Below are positions 23,571 through 33,735 of a stretch of 64,000 nt of DNA, piece after piece (the stretch's first letter is position 1; each line of letters begins with the position of its first letter). The DNA is from Manis javanica (lineage: Eukaryota > Chordata > Mammalia > Pholidota > Manidae), in assembly GCF_040802235.1 (NCBI RefSeq), contig NC_133161.1, positions 148,171,121 through 148,235,120 of the forward strand, in the 5' to 3' direction. Under the pieces are notes generated by a model. That model ran no database searches. It saw only the letters and a program-made list of their open reading frames with translations, and was not told the DNA's origin. A program made the position numbers and the translations under genes.

Positions 23571-25329
23571 CAAAATACCAGTCTGATGATATTACCAACC
23601 CAAAAAGGTTTGGGGAGAGGATTATAAACAAAAGCACCATTATCCATCATCCTACTGGCAAAAATGGAAAATGTGGGGAAAGTAAGTATGAAAAGGTATG
23701 AAACAATGTAAACATTTCCATACTACAGGATCAGGTAGCAATGCAGTGAAACAGGTGTGGACGCTTGAAGGGCTTGGGGTGCCCTAAGACTTTGAAACCA
23801 CCAGCCACCCTTTCAGGGGTCAAATCTTTCCATATGAGATTGAGGAGAAAAAAACATTTCCAGAAATTGGCAGGTGTTTCTCCCTAGAGTAAGATGATAA
23901 AGAAAACACAACCAGTACTTCCCACTGGATCTCAGAGAAATCAACTAACCGAATCGTAAGTACCCACTGACTACAGCCACATGTGCAGCGCTGTGGGGAT
24001 TACTATGTAGAACTTCAAAGAGCTAACGAGTTCGTTGGAAAGAAAAGAATAAGATATAAGAAATACATTGTGATGATAGAAGAAGATTTGAGTGGTAACA
24101 GTTTGAAGGGTGGCTTGGGGGAACCAGGAACAAGAGTAGAAAGCCCAAACCCGAGACTCTCTGTGATCTACGCTACCTCGTGAGGGTCTGCACCTGCAGG
24201 CAGCAAGGGGCCAGTAACCCTCAGGGAAAATGGCAGGACTTGGGACATTAGAAATACAAATGAAGAACAAAGAAGAAAGAAAAGTCAAAGAATCCTGCAG
24301 AGATTCTACCAGGCTGGGAAACTGGCAGAAAAATAGTGCCTCGGGTGTGGGGGCCGGCAGACGTCAGTACTGGAAAGAGGAAGTGTGTAGACGTTAAGTG
24401 AGAACGAATTCAGTTTGTGGGGATGGGCGAGTCCCCCCCACTGGAAAAATCATAGAAGCGACTGGGATCATGAAATTGAAATGACGGGTGATTTCACGTG
24501 CGCTAGAGAGATATACTGGAGGCGGCCATCAATAAGCTCTTGGAGGAACCAGGAGAAGGTCTGAAGGAAGGTCCTCAGAGAACCCCCGCATTGGGGAAGG
24601 CAGGATAAAACTGAGGCATTCAGGGAGATAAGGAGCATTCCCAAGAATGGGACGGAACCCCCCAAATCTGGTCCACAAAGACCAAAGTAGGAGAGGCTAT
24701 CACAAGCAAAGGGACTGCCAGCCGTGCCGCGGCGCAGAGATCAGGAACAAACGAGCAGGGGACTAAAACGCCTATTTGTTTTGCAAGATGTTTCAATACA
24801 ATTCGGGAGGAAATGCCAGCCTGTATGAAAACCCAGACTGGGGTATCAGGAAGTGAAGACTTCTGTAGAGACCACAAGCTTGAAGGGTTTACCAGGAAAA
24901 AGAAGAGGGGGAATTAGAAGGCGTAGTAAGATCAAACTCAGGGCTTTCTGACATATGGAGGCTGGTGCTGTGAGAGATGGAGGAACCAGAGACACCTTGT
25001 GGAAGCGAAAGCCCACAGGAGGTAGGTTCAGAGTTCACGTGAAGCAGGCATCTTTAAATAAGAGGAAAGAAACCTTTCCTTTGAGAATAGAGCGGGAGAG
25101 TCCACATCAGAGCCAGAGCTTTTATGTGGAGAGAATGAGGGTACGTGAGACGTTTGCGAGGATGGCTTTACTTTCCACTGATCTCATGGCCACGAAACCT
25201 TTATTGGTTTCAGTTACTGAAATCTGCAGGTTGTCACTGCAGCATTACCCAGCCCATCCTGACTCAACACAAGGAGAAAGTCGCCTCCTGAAACTGGACC
25301 ACAGGGAAGAAATGGGGCTTTAAGGAAAC
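23571..25329. other. unique intergenic DNA
   Basis: Purine-rich, with no named repeat and no frame above 122 codons. No splice-flanked candidate exon could be recognised. Confidence 0.5.
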
Positions 25330-25740
25330 AAAGGGTATGAAAAACTATGCCAGGACCCAAGTGATTCAAAAAATTTCTTTCCCCAACATGTGTTTTCAAA
25401 ATTTCAAACCTTCCAAAAACTTCAGAAACTAGCATAATGACACCCACAGGCCCTTCCCCAGATTCATTTTGCCACTTTTGTGGACCCAAGACACTTTCTT
25501 TCCTTTTTCTTTTTAAGAAAAATTTTTAAAATAAGTTGCAGACATCACATCACACTGAACATTCCAGCATGAATGTGCTAAGGAAAAAAGATGTTCTCCT
25601 ATAGAACTGCAATACTGTTTTGATACCCAAAGACTTCAATAGTAATACAGTAATTTTATCTAGTATACATCCATATTCAGAAAGTCCGAATTATTCTTAA
25701 ATTTACCTCATAGCTATTTTCCTTCCTTGTATAACCATAT
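25330..25740. repeat. old LINE 3' UTR (L1M-like)
   Basis: ataagttgcagacatcacat, cattccagcatgaatgtgct, gatgttctcctatagaactg, ttttatctagtatacatcca, tattcagaaagtccgaatta follow a relic common in mammals (agttgcagacatcatgac ... cttcagcatgcatctcct ... acattctcttacataacc). A related relic lies at 58330-58730 in the same orientation. Confidence 0.55.
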
Positions 25741-25762
25741 GAAGGATCACATACTGTATTTG

Positions 25763-25832
25763 GTGTGTATGTGTATATATTATATACATATTTTTATATG
25801 TGCTTGGGTATATATATAAAGGCATATATGTG

Positions 25833-25866
<34 letters not shown>
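25763..25866. repeat. TA/TG and GA compound microsatellite
   Basis: Alternating TA and TG runs, interrupted by gcttggg and aaaggca, lead into a (GA)n tract at about 25845-25863. It ends just before the target site of the retroposon at 25891. Confidence 0.9.
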
Positions 25867-25867
<1 letters not shown>

Positions 25868-25872
25868 GCAAT

Positions 25873-26290
25873 AAAGTAGGCTAGGTAGAACTTCAGCAGT
25901 TTATTAAAAATAATAATAATAATAATAAAGGGAGAAATGTGGGATCCACATATAAATCAAGTATAAAAATCAAACGAATATTCATATTTGACCTGATTGT
26001 TTATAGTTCATAATGCGTGATCAAAACCGAAAGTTTCTGTGATGACTGCCCTTGCACTGTTCACCATGTAAGAACTTATTCACTATGTAAGAATTCATTC
26101 ACCATGTAAGAACTTGTTCGTTGTGCTTCAGAAGATTGGAGACTGACGAGAACTAGGCTTGAGATGGATTAATGATTGTGCATTGAGCACTGACCCCCCT
26201 ATACAGAATTTTATTGTTGTTAACAACCATTTGATCAATAAATATGAGAGATGCCCTCTCAAAAAAAAAAAAAAAGTAGGCTAGGTAGAA
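25873..26290 (+). mobile_element. LTR-like retroposon with poly(A) tail and 18-bp target duplications
   Basis: AAAGTAGGCTAGGTAGAA at 25873-25890 recurs exactly at 26273-26290, bracketing the insert. The insert starts with an AT-rich leader and an (AAT)n run. A purine tract follows at 25927-25937 (aaagggagaaa) and leads directly into TGTGGGATCC at 25938, the layout of a retroviral polypurine tract and 3' LTR start. AATAAA lies at 26237-26242, and the body ends about 18 bases later at 26260, followed by a run of 15 A. Long target duplications and a poly(A) tail are the hallmarks of L1-driven reverse transcription, not integrase (which gives 4-6 bp). I see no Pol III A or B box. It therefore looks like a 5'-truncated, processed copy of an ERV-type transcript ending in R. 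The family resembles one I associate with pangolins, from memory only. Confidence 0.85.
26060..26116 (+). repeat. three tandem 19-bp units inside the retroposon
   Basis: ttcaccatgtaagaactta (26060-26078), ttcactatgtaagaattca (26079-26097) and ttcaccatgtaagaacttg (26098-26116) are head-to-tail variants differing by one to three bases. In an LTR such repeats usually lie in U3 and may bind transcription factors. Here that role is inference. Confidence 0.9.
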
Positions 26291-27469
26291 TTTGGGTAAC
26301 CTGACCTTTTAATGAGCCACAGTTGCCCTGTGGGGAAATAGGAGCAATAGCAGTAAGGAGATCTGCTTGTTGAGATCTGCTTGGCTGGAGAGCACAGGCT
26401 TTTGCTTGAGATTATCCGTGACCATGTCATGGGGATGGTGGTGGTGGCGGCCACGACGGTAATGATGTAGATGAATGGTACATAGCATCAAAGGACAATG
26501 ATGATTTTTAGATGTTAAAGGACCAGCAAAGAAAAGAAAACTCAGAAATATGATTTGGCAATGTACAATTAACATTAATTAGACTCTTTATACTCTACCA
26601 AAACCTGTTTAATTACCATGCATTCAATAATAAATCATTAAATCTATGTGAAATTAATTTGTTCTAAGTGCTCTTCACATATATGCTCAATTTGCAGCAG
26701 CATAGGCCACTCCTTCCAACTTTAATTAATTAGAGTTGGCATTGTGATGGAATATCTATTTACGGGCCAGGTGCAATTGAAGAGGGATGGGCTACGTTCA
26801 CCGTAGGGAATGTTTAGAGGGATTCAAGGTGGGAGAGACTGAGAAGCCTACACTCAGAGCCAGGGTGACCTTTGCGGTCATTTATTTCAACGGGTCCCTT
26901 TTATATTGTGGGGATCCCTGGTGGCTGTAACATGAGGCCATGTGCTCTGCTCACTATTTCAAGATGACTAACAGAAATGCGAGGTTTCCTCATGATAAGG
27001 CTGCGCGGGCTCCATGAACTATCAGTTCTTTAGTTCTTGTTCTGTTTTTGGCGTGAATGACATTAACTCTTTGCAGTAACATCCGTTATCTTCTGACCAG
27101 ATGCACCGACAGCAGTTAAATACGTCTTGGATGAAAAACAATGGATGACAAATTAATTTATTTAATCAATGAGTTTATTTGTAGAAGCGATTTTTTTGAA
27201 ATAAGGGCAACGATCAGGGTGCTGAGGGAACTCCTATGAGTGCTTGGAGTGAAAAGATAGACCAACACCGTTCTTGCCACAAACCCTGGTTTTATAGATG
27301 ACGAAATTGCCCAAGGGACACACCCGAGCTCATGCGGTCACTTAAAAGAAGCCGTTAACCGCATGCTTCTAGCCTGGCAAAGGTTGGTTGAGGAATAAAT
27401 TTAGTGAACTAAAAGCAGGAGGTCTCAAGGCCAGACTGCTGCCTGCCAACCCAGGGAGGCGCCGGTGTC
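26291..27469. other. unique AT-rich DNA, possible conserved element 26560-26770
   Basis: The stretch 26560-26770 holds several ATTA/TAAT cores in non-repetitive sequence (aacattaattagactcttt, ctttaattaattagagttgg). A second such patch is at 27140-27185 (acaaattaatttatttaatc). This is the texture of homeodomain-bound conserved non-coding DNA, which is inference only. No gene is seen. Repeat traces at 27240-27330 are uncertain. Confidence 0.45.
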
Positions 27470-28250
27470 CTGTAAGCAGCGGGCGGCCGGGGGCCTCGGG
27501 GGTGCTGAGTGCGTATCCGCCTGGGGGCTGAGAACGGTGGGGGCACCAAAAATGGCATTTGGATTCTGAATAGCAGCTCTGGGGTGGTGCCCTTCGGTGC
27601 GGGGGAGAGCCCAGCGAGGAAGGAGAAGCGAGGACAAATATTCGAAAGTGACCTGGGAAGCCCTGGGAAGGCTGAGATTCCCAGACTGACTTTCGGTCCG
27701 CAGGGTTCCCCGGTGCGCCCGCAGCCGGGCCGGAACGATGAAGCCCCCGGGGCCGGAGAGCCGCTCGGGGCGGCCGCGAGAGGCCGCTGCCCGCGTGGCC
27801 ACCAGGGGGCGCCGCAGCCCAGCCGCTCTGCAAGGAGCCCGGGGTCCCATCCACGGGGACCGGAGACGCAGGCTCCCGTCCGGCGGCAGCATTTACCAGC
27901 AGCTGTGGTCACGCCGTGTGGGAAGCGATTACCGGGACTACTCTTGTCATTTCCCTTATTTGTCCCCCAGTGGAGGTTCAAGGAGCCCCGCGGCCGCACG
28001 TGCGGCCTGGCAGACGCGCGCCCGCGGACCTCAGGCCGAGACGCAGCGCCCCCGCCCGCCCGCGGGCCCCGGCAAGGCCCCCTCCGCCCGCCCCGCGCCC
28101 CCCACGTCCCCGGTACACCCGGCTGCCCCGCGCGCGATGCCGGGCAGGGTCCGCCCCGGGAGGCTCGCCCACAGCTCCGCTTACCTGCAGTCTGCACGTA
28201 GAAGGTACTACGCACGCTGAAGGTGAGGACCCTCCCTTGTTCTCCCAGCC
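27470..28250. promoter_or_regulatory. CpG island, candidate promoter
   Basis: This is the densest CpG stretch in the window, strongest at 27700-28190, with many CGCG, GCCGC and CCGCCC strings. It is flanked by sharply lower GC on both sides. Two strong splice-donor matches face outward: CTGAAG|GTGAGG on + (GT at 28223-28224) and CTGCAG|GTAAGC on - (intron starts at 28184). A + frame of 160 codons (27738-28220, ATG with A at -3) ends just before the + donor, but it is low-complexity R/P/A-rich and overlaps an open frame on the other strand, so I do not call it a CDS. CpG islands of this kind usually mark promoters. The gene it would serve is not recognisable here. Confidence 0.7.
27796..27814 (+). 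promoter_or_regulatory. CTCF-binding site motif
   Basis: TGGCCACCAGGGGGCGCCG matches the CTCF core consensus (CCASYAGRKGGCRS) with no mismatch, in + orientation and inside the CpG island. Motifs of this strength are commonly occupied. Occupancy and any role in looping are inference. Confidence 0.8.
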
Positions 28251-28889
28251 TCCAGAGCTGGGCGCGTGGAAGAGCTTAAGACGTCAGTTTGGGGTCAAAT
28301 AAATGATTAAGTCAGAGAAGGACTGACTAGGGCATAGGAGGCACAGGGACGAAGGGGGGGCAGTGAAGACATTGCCAGGAAGGAACATCCCCGGAGGGGC
28401 CCGTGGGTCTGAGGTTGCTCCGGGGAAGTAGAGGACACCGTGCCGGGAAGCACGCACAGGACTGAGTTTTGGGGTGCTTTGGATGTCAGGATGAGAAATC
28501 TAGGCTTTGGTGAGCCAAAGATAAATCGATGTAGATTCTTGCTCTGGTAACTGGGAAAACAAGCGCTTTCTGCTTCCTCACCACAGCTGCACACACCGCT
28601 CTCCTAGCAAAGGCCATACAACTGGCCGCTTTCCCAAAATGCTGCTTTTGCAAACCGCTGTTTCCATATTCCCGTCTCTACCAAGGCCAGTGGGAGAGGC
28701 AGTACGTGTCAGGCGCTGAATGGGTCTGCTTTCCGCGGGCTCCGTGACAGCGCGGCCCCTTGGCACCAATGCCTCCCATTTGAATGGGCCCGGGACCGTG
28801 GTCGGCAGGCAGGCAGTGCACACGAGGGCCCCCCAGTCCACCTTCCCAGGGAATAGGTGTCCTCAGAGCTGGAGTCTGGGGGAGACGGC
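28251..28889. other. unique intergenic DNA
   Basis: Flank of the CpG island with no recognised repeat or exon. Composition falls back to moderate GC. Confidence 0.5.
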
Positions 28890-29165
28890 TGAGACAGGAA
28901 ATAAAAAAGTCTCCACAATCAGGAGCAATGACATTTAATAAAGTGATTAGGCAGTGACATTAAATAAGTTCTCAGGCCATTTGAAGTGATGAATGTGGGC
29001 GGATGGAGGCCAGGACCTGTGAGAGGAGGGGTGTGGAGGGCCCGGCTGCTCTTTTGATTAAAACTGTGTGTTTGCGGGGGCTGAAATTTCAGGAACGTGT
29101 TGTTATTAATTGGTTGTCACCGGCCTTGAAATGGTCGTGACTATTAAATAGCTGTCTTTGCACAG
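28890..29165 (-). repeat. inverted ATTA-rich element, copy A
   Basis: The core at 28919-29013 is the reverse complement of 33611-33708 with about ten differences in 95 bases (roughly 90%). Weaker similarity continues on both sides: ttttgattaaaactg and ctgaaatttcagg pair with cttgattaaaaatgc and ctaaaaatttcatgg of the other copy. The core is ATTA-rich (ttatttaatgtcactgc, aatcactttattaaatg when read on the - strand) and lies 0.7 kb from the CpG island. It could be a duplicated enhancer or two copies of an ancient, constrained interspersed repeat. Confidence 0.85.
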
Positions 29166-29924
29166 AGGTGAGCCGGTGGGAGGAGCAGCACGTGAGGAGC
29201 CGAGGGCAGGCCTCGCACCACGTCCCTGGCAGTGGACACCTCGTCTACTGACACTCGGCCTCTCCTGCCTCCGCTGATGTCCTCTTGTCTTGGCTCAAGG
29301 CTGGAGGAGCTTGCGGACTCCTTTATTCTTCCCTTTTAGGACCAGGGGATGGAGCTGTCCTGGGAATCACTGTGGCTTCAGAGTTAGGTCCCTTATCTGT
29401 GACTCCAGGCCAGTGAGAGTGGAGAAAAGAGGCCTGGGTTTTCATTCTGCACCTGCTTTAGGAGGTGCCTGAGAAGACGAAGGCTGATGCAGGAAGATGG
29501 GGCCAGCTTTGTTAAGCATAGACTCCAGTCGCCTGGTGAAAGCAGTGACCCTTAGGAAAGGACTTATGTCTGTAGAATTTGAGAACTGATAGGAGACTTA
29601 CAATCTTCCAGACTGATGATTCCCAGGACCTGGGGTTTCATGAACCGGTAAATTCTTTTTTAAAGGAAGGCCAACTTTTTACACTGTCAAATAAAATAAC
29701 AAATCACCGTCTACCGCTAACAAAATTACATAAAATATAAAAAATAGGAAGGTCATCAAAATGAAGGCAGGACATTAAATGTAATACAACTTGCTTTATG
29801 AAAAACTTGCTTTTTCCTCACTTTGTGGCTTCTTTTTAACCAGCCAACCAGTCACCCATGTAACTGGGAGACGGCTTAGCACAAATGTAGCCTCAGTCAT
29901 GCCAGTAGAAACTGACTTGCTATG
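29166..29924. other. unique intergenic DNA
   Basis: No gene is recognised. An AT-rich patch with A-runs lies at 29650-29760 (cctggggtttcatgaaccgg just before it). No repeat could be assigned. Confidence 0.5.
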
Positions 29925-29992
29925 AACGTTAGCTAACACTTGGTGAGCGCTCACTAGGTATTAGTAAAACCTAAGTAAAAAACTTACAGTGG
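29925..29992 (-). repeat. MIR SINE (antisense), first part
   Basis: cgttagctaacacttggtga, gcgctcactaggtattag match the start of an antisense MIR. The element continues at 30755 after a young L1 insertion. Confidence 0.75.
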
Positions 29993-30765
29993 GAGGATAT
30001 GGAGAAAGAGGAACCCTCCTACACTGCTGGTGGGAATGTAAATTAGTTCAACCATTGTGGAAAGCAGTATGGAGGTTCCTCAAAAAACTCAAAAGAGAAA
30101 TACCATTTGACCCAGGAATTCCATTCCTAGGAATTTACCCTAAGAATGCAGGAACCCAGTTTGAAAAAGACGTATGCACCCCTATGTTTATAGCAGCACT
30201 ATTTACAATAGCCAAGAAATGGAAGCAACCTAGGTGTCCGTAAGTAGATGAATGAATAAAGATGTGGTACATATACACAATGGAGTATTATTCAGCCATA
30301 AGAAGAAAACAAATCCTACCATTTGCAACAACATGGATGGAGCTGGAGGGTATTATGCTCAGTGAAATAAGCCAGGTGGAGAAAGACAGGTACCAAATGA
30401 TTTCACTCATCTGTGGAGCATAAGAACAAAGGAAAAACTAAAGGAACAAAACAGCAGCAGAATCATAGAACCCAAGAATGGACTAACAGTTGCCAAAGGG
30501 AAAGAGACTGGGGGGGGGAGGGAGAAGGGGAACAAGGGGCATTACGATTAGCAGACATAGTGTAGCAGGAGGATGGGTGACATGGGGAAGACAGTGTAGC
30601 ACAGAGAAGACAAGTAATGACTCTACAGCATCTTACTACGTTGATGGACAGTGACTGTAATGGGGTATGGGGTGGGGACTTGATAATAGGGGGAATCTAG
30701 TAACCACAGTGTTGCTCATGTAATTGTATATTAATGATACCAAAATAAAAAAATACTTACAGTGG
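29982..30765 (+). mobile_element. 5'-truncated L1 with target duplications
   Basis: ACTTACAGTGG at 29982-29992 and again at 30755-30765 flanks an L1 running from about 29993 to an A-rich tail at 30754. The 5' part encodes the ORF2 C-terminal region (residues reading LLHCWWECKLVQPLWKAVWR, then FIAALFTIAKKWKQPRCP), interrupted at 30241 by a stop. The 3' UTR has a G-run (30511-30523) and ends gataccaaaataaaa. Truncation and target duplications are typical of L1. The inserted L1 splits a MIR, so it is younger than that MIR. Its 3' UTR is related to the antisense tail at 37687-37906. Confidence 0.93.
29989..30243 (+). pseudogene. L1 ORF2 C-terminal fragment
   Basis: This 84-codon frame matches the cysteine-rich end of L1 ORF2p, downstream of the reverse-transcriptase domain. 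L1-like peptide continues after the stop at 30241 (WYIYTMEYYSAI in the sequence that follows). It lacks the endonuclease and reverse-transcriptase domains and cannot be functional. Confidence 0.9.
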
Positions 30766-30960
30766 TTTATTTCTTATGTATTTTTGCATGCATTTATTTC
30801 ATCTTCCCACACTCCTAGAGAGGAATATGATTATTATTGCAGTTCTGTAGAGGAGAAACTGATGCACATTGACTTCAAGTGACTTGCCCAAGGTCTTACA
30901 GCCAAGGCTGATGGAGCCATACTTCAGACCCCTGAGGGTTACCTGGCTGAAATGGAAACA
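30755..30960 (-). repeat. MIR SINE (antisense), second part
   Basis: atgcatttatttcatcttcc, gattattattgcagttctgt, agaggagaaactgatgcaca, aagtgacttgcccaaggtct, tacagccaaggctgatggag continue the antisense MIR interrupted at 29992. Confidence 0.8.
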
Positions 30961-31224
30961 GCCTGGATGGGTAAAGTTGGCCAACCAGCTTGAATCCTAG
31001 GTTGGAATTAAAAGTGTGTGTGCATGCACATGTGTATAAGAGGTATAGGATGTGGGAACATGTGTGTGCCCTTCTTTAGATGATTGAAAGAAAAAGGTTA
31101 CGTCTTCACAGCAATGTACATATTATTCCCATTGAATTTTCAAGAACCATTATGAGCATGACAAAGAATATTGTACTACATTCACTTCAAGATGGGGAAA
31201 TCTGTAGGAAAATAGGATATTATC

Positions 31225-31455
31225 ACTAAGAATTAGAATAGCTAATATTTATTAGCACTTTAACATGCATCAATTCATGTAATCCCTGCCCTGAATTTAG
31301 TAGTTTCATAATATCATTACACTATTTAACAGATTGTTGCTGTTGAACAGCCTGAACCGGGACACAGAAAAGTGAGGGGACCTGCCCCACGTCCCCATTA
31401 GTGAGAAGATCTAGGATTCCCATCAGAGACAGATATGAATTCCTTTTTCTGGAAG
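31225..31455 (-). repeat. MIR SINE (antisense)
   Basis: gaatagctaatatttattag, cactttaacatgcatcaatt, catgtaatccctgccctgaa, cactatttaacagattgttg, gacctgccccacgtccccat follow antisense MIR order. Confidence 0.7.
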
Positions 31456-33149
31456 ACAAGCAGTACATTAAAAACACAAAATTAGGTACAAAAGCAAAGG
31501 CTATTTAGAATGAGGAGATAAATCATAACAAATTACACATTTCAAAAGCTTATACATAACAAACATTACCAAATCTAGAAAAACAACATTTTTATTAATG
31601 AACTGCCTGACACATCTCTACCTTCCCCTTCCTCATTTTGGGGGGTTTATTTATCTTTGTTTATTGGTTGGGGTATGTATATATGTGTGTGTTTTAATTG
31701 TATCATAGAGAATTTTTTTAAGAAAAAACGAGATACATATAGATTTGTTACAGGAATTGGACCTTACACAATTATGGGATCAATTACGCATTCTTGCAAG
31801 GTTTGCTCTTCACATCCCCTGCGGGAGGTTACAAGCCACTGGGGAGGCAGGTGGGAGGGGGGATGGGTGTAAAGACAGTTATCCAGGACAAACTGGGGCC
31901 CAGTCAGGGGCTCTCCCGTGGCCCATCATAATAAAAAATACATAAGCGTGAACATTCTGGGAAGTGTATTCAGCCTATTCAAGTTGACACATAATATGGC
32001 TGTGCTGTTTCTGCTGATGTTGGTTAGATGTTCAATAAATGTCACATTGTCTAGGTGGTGGATGGTGGTAAGTCCTATCAACACTGATTATCTGTCTGTG
32101 TGTGTCCACTTTTGAGAGAGGAGTATCGATTTTCATACTTGTGTTTGTATTTTGTTTCCATTTCTCCTTGCTATGTATTTCAAAATATTTCCACTAAAAT
32201 GTATGAAATAGTCAATCAATGTTTGTTATTTTAATGGTGGTTCATTCTTTGCCTCTTCATATAAATTGGGGTGGAAAGAGCCCTCAGTCTTGCCTAATTG
32301 CAATTTTTTATATATTACATGTAATACAAATATATACATATGTATAAATGTAGTTTTACAAAGTAGATATGCATGTTTTATATACATCCATCAATATATA
32401 ATAATACATAAATCAATATAGAATATATATGATTTTTTTTTTTTACTAAAATATATGACCATGTGCATACATTGCTAGGGCTTTGGACGGGGCCCGTCAA
32501 ATGAAGGGCCCTGTCTTAGGTTTTCTCCTCTGATTCTAGCCCAAACTCCAAAGCCCAAACTCTCACCCACTACGCTGCCTCTCCAGTGAGAGAATCCGGG
32601 CTATAGACCAGGACTGACTCAAATACAGATAAAGAATCACCACATGTACCCCAGACTTCCACTGTGATCCAACTAGTGCATCAACAGATCTCAGCAAGTG
32701 CACTCGACGTTTGTCCAAGAATGTATCCTGCGTTTTGCTCAAGAAAAGATGTCAACATTCAGCCAATCCCAATGTTACAGAAGTAGATAAACATTCAAAG
32801 GAAAGCTAAGATTGTGATTCCTGCTTTAAGTAGGAAGCTGGGCCAGCCAGGGCCGTATTATCTTCTGTCTGAATGAAAGTGTCCATCTAATTTTCATTTG
32901 CTCATAAGTTCTGCACAGATCAGAGTCATTCAACAAATATCAGTCACATACCTGCTTGAACAGTAAAACAGGCATGGTGTTTACATGGTGTTTTATGAGC
33001 ATGAGTTTTACTACAGGTGAAATTCACCTGTGTGTTGTATGCTTTTCTGCTAGGTTAGCACAGGGAGACAGCTCCATGGGTATAGTTGCTGGATAGAGAG
33101 TCTACAGAACTCTTTCCATCAGAACCCGTGGAAACAAAGATAGAACACA
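31456..33149. other. AT-rich DNA, no gene recognised
   Basis: Low GC with a TA-rich stretch at 32300-32450 and a T-run at 32436-32445. Scattered phrases could be old LINE or LTR sequence, but none can be assigned. No frame exceeds 71 codons. Confidence 0.5.
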
Positions 33150-33300
33150 ATAGTAACAACAGCAATAGTATCTTACATTTTTGAACCGTTGCCATGTATC
33201 TTATTCTCTGCCAAGCACTTTACACATAGTTTCCCACTGAATCCCCCAACAACCTACAGGTAGGTACTTAGCCACTATGCTCTCAGGGAGGTAGTGCCAT
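33150..33300 (-). repeat. MIR SINE (antisense)
   Basis: caatagtatcttacattttt, tctctgccaagcactttaca, catagtttcccactgaatcc, cccaacaacctacaggtagg are successive antisense MIR phrases. The 3' half is diverged. Confidence 0.7.
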
Positions 33301-33499
33301 TCTAGTAAATGGAAGCAACGCTTTTGGGCCAGTGAAATTTACCTAGGAAACGGGAGAGGTTAATGGACGGAGATGAACCAAAAGTATTTGCAAAAAACTC
33401 CAACCCAGCCCAGAATCTGCTTGCAAATATTTCCATTCCTCCATAGGCTCTGTCTTCTCCACCCCTGGGGCAGGGAGAGGAAGAAGTCTTTTTAATAAT

Positions 33500-33735
33500 C
33501 AATGTCATTTAATGTCAAGGACAATCAACCAAAACTTCCCATGAAATTTTTAGCACCACTGCTTGCATTTTTAATCAAGAAAAACATCCCCATCTTCCTT
33601 CCCCAGTGAATTCCGGCCTCCATCCACCCACATTAATCACTTCAAAATGGTCTGAGAACTTATTTAATGTCACTGCTTAATCACTTTATTAAATGCCACC
33701 ACTCCTGAGTGTGAATATTTGTTTTTATCTCATCT
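33500..33735 (+). repeat. inverted ATTA-rich element, copy B
   Basis: Core 33611-33708 is inverted relative to 28919-29013 and about 90% identical. It carries cattaatcacttcaaaatgg, cttatttaatgtcactgctt and aatcactttattaaatgcc. Between the copies lie about 4.6 kb including the young L1, so the spacing was about 3.8 kb before that insertion. Nothing recognisable as a transposon surrounds either copy. Confidence 0.85.

Noticed and set aside
27738..28220. 160-codon + frame in the CpG island as a protein
   Set aside because: It has a fair start context and ends beside a donor match, but it is low-complexity, overlaps a 268-codon frame on the other strand and starts near the middle of the island. 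CpG islands open such frames by composition.
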